A DNA stretch of 33,129 nt from NCBI GenBank assembly GCA_017628845.1, contig JAGBYI010000182.1, positions 1 through 33,129 of the forward strand. Direction: 5' to 3'. Each line of letters begins with the position of its first letter. Position 1 is the stretch's first letter. A model generated the notes under the pieces. That model did no database searches. It saw only the letters and a program-made list of their open reading frames with translations, and had not been told where the DNA came from. Positions 32,832 to 33,129 of the stretch are shown here, in pieces. The position numbers were made by a program, and so were the translations under genes. The stretch comes from Bacteroidaceae bacterium (GTDB lineage Bacteria; Bacteroidota; Bacteroidia; Bacteroidales; Bacteroidaceae).

Positions 32832-32863
32832 TTTGGTCGTTTCAAAAAATATGCCTAATTTTG
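32832..32863 (+). promoter_or_regulatory. Promoter of the tRNA operon: TTTG-N20-TAATTTTG
   Basis: TTTG (32832-32835) and TAATTTTG (32856-32863) fit the consensus. An eight-base inverted repeat, TATGCCTA (32850-32857)/TAGGCATA (32874-32881), surrounds the -7 box and predicted start. Confidence 0.8.
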
Positions 32864-32882
32864 CATCCGCAAATAGGCATAC

Positions 32883-32965
32883 GGGTAGTTACCAGAGTGG
32901 CCAAATGGGGCAGACTGTAAATCTGCTGGCTTACGCCTTCGGTGGTTCGAATCCATCACTACCCA
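32883..32965 (+). tRNA. tRNA-Tyr (anticodon GTA)
   Basis: The acceptor arms GGGTAGT/ACTACCC pair perfectly. The anticodon stem-loop reads GCAGACTGTAAATCTGC with GTA as anticodon. There is a long variable arm, as expected for a class II tRNA-Tyr, and a T loop GGTTCGAATCC. The discriminator base is A and no CCA is encoded. Confidence 0.96.
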
Positions 32966-32998
32966 CCCTCTTTTGAGTCGTATATATAAATAAGGTAT

Positions 32999-33071
32999 GC
33001 GGAAGTAGCTCAGTCGATAGAGCACTAGCCTTCCAAGCTGGGGGTCGCGGGTTTGAGCCCCGTCTTCCGCT
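32999..33071 (+). tRNA. tRNA-Gly (anticodon TCC)
   Basis: The acceptor arms GCGGAAG/CTTCCGC pair. The anticodon loop CTTCCAA gives TCC. The T arm reads GCGGGTTTGAGCCCCGT and the discriminator is T. No CCA is encoded. It lies 33 bases after tRNA-Tyr. Confidence 0.94.
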
Positions 33072-33091
33072 CAAAGAGAAGAGGGAATGTT

Positions 33092-33129
<38 letters not shown>

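Overview
The window looks like a chromosomal segment of a Bacteroidales bacterium, most likely Prevotellaceae. Reasons: a complete type IX secretion (T9SS) core locus in the order porP-gldK-gldL-gldM-gldN; secreted proteins with T9SS-type C-terminal tails; Bacteroidota -7 promoter boxes (TAnnTTTG, several with a TTTG box 18-20 bases upstream); and genes that mostly lack Shine-Dalgarno sequences. The taxon is inferred from gene content, not from a marker gene.

Layout. Bases 1-320 hold the start of nagB (minus strand). Bases 321-4611 hold a minus-strand pair: a DUF6057-like membrane protein, then a TolB/PD40-like lipoprotein with a c-type haem motif. Both genes are embedded in dispersed intergenic repeats. 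Bases 4737-12518 hold two large secreted minus-strand proteins, an M60 (enhancin-like) metallopeptidase with two lectin-like regions and a 1294-residue surface protein. Each gene has its own promoter and hairpin terminator. Bases 12816-14568 hold three small plus-strand genes: a methyltransferase-like protein, a PduO-type cobalamin adenosyltransferase and a DUF2795 protein. Bases 14861-23909 hold the T9SS operon, followed closely by a small outer-membrane beta-barrel gene and priA. A strong two-way terminator separates priA from a convergent 7TMR-HD phosphohydrolase. Bases 26149-29908 hold gltX, a gamma-carbonic-anhydrase-like gene and aminopeptidase P in one apparent operon. Then come mdh, rpsU, a tyrosine recombinase, hpf, and a tRNA-Tyr/tRNA-Gly/tRNA-Thr cluster that runs off the window, by analogy toward tuf.

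How the genes work together. The T9SS operon supplies the secretion machine, and the two large proteins upstream are plausible cargo. The right end is a translation block (rpsU, hpf, tRNAs).

Most unusual features. (1) A modular, strand-oriented set of repeats follows stop codons: purine-rich GGAAAAC-type tracts, a half palindrome of about 63-69 bp and a full palindrome of about 120-130 bp, always in the same order and orientation relative to the upstream gene. (2) A recurring AT-rich motif starting ACACCTTAT lies after genes and before terminators. (3) The rpsU leader begins with a hairpin and has no Shine-Dalgarno, while hpf and priA carry near-perfect ones.
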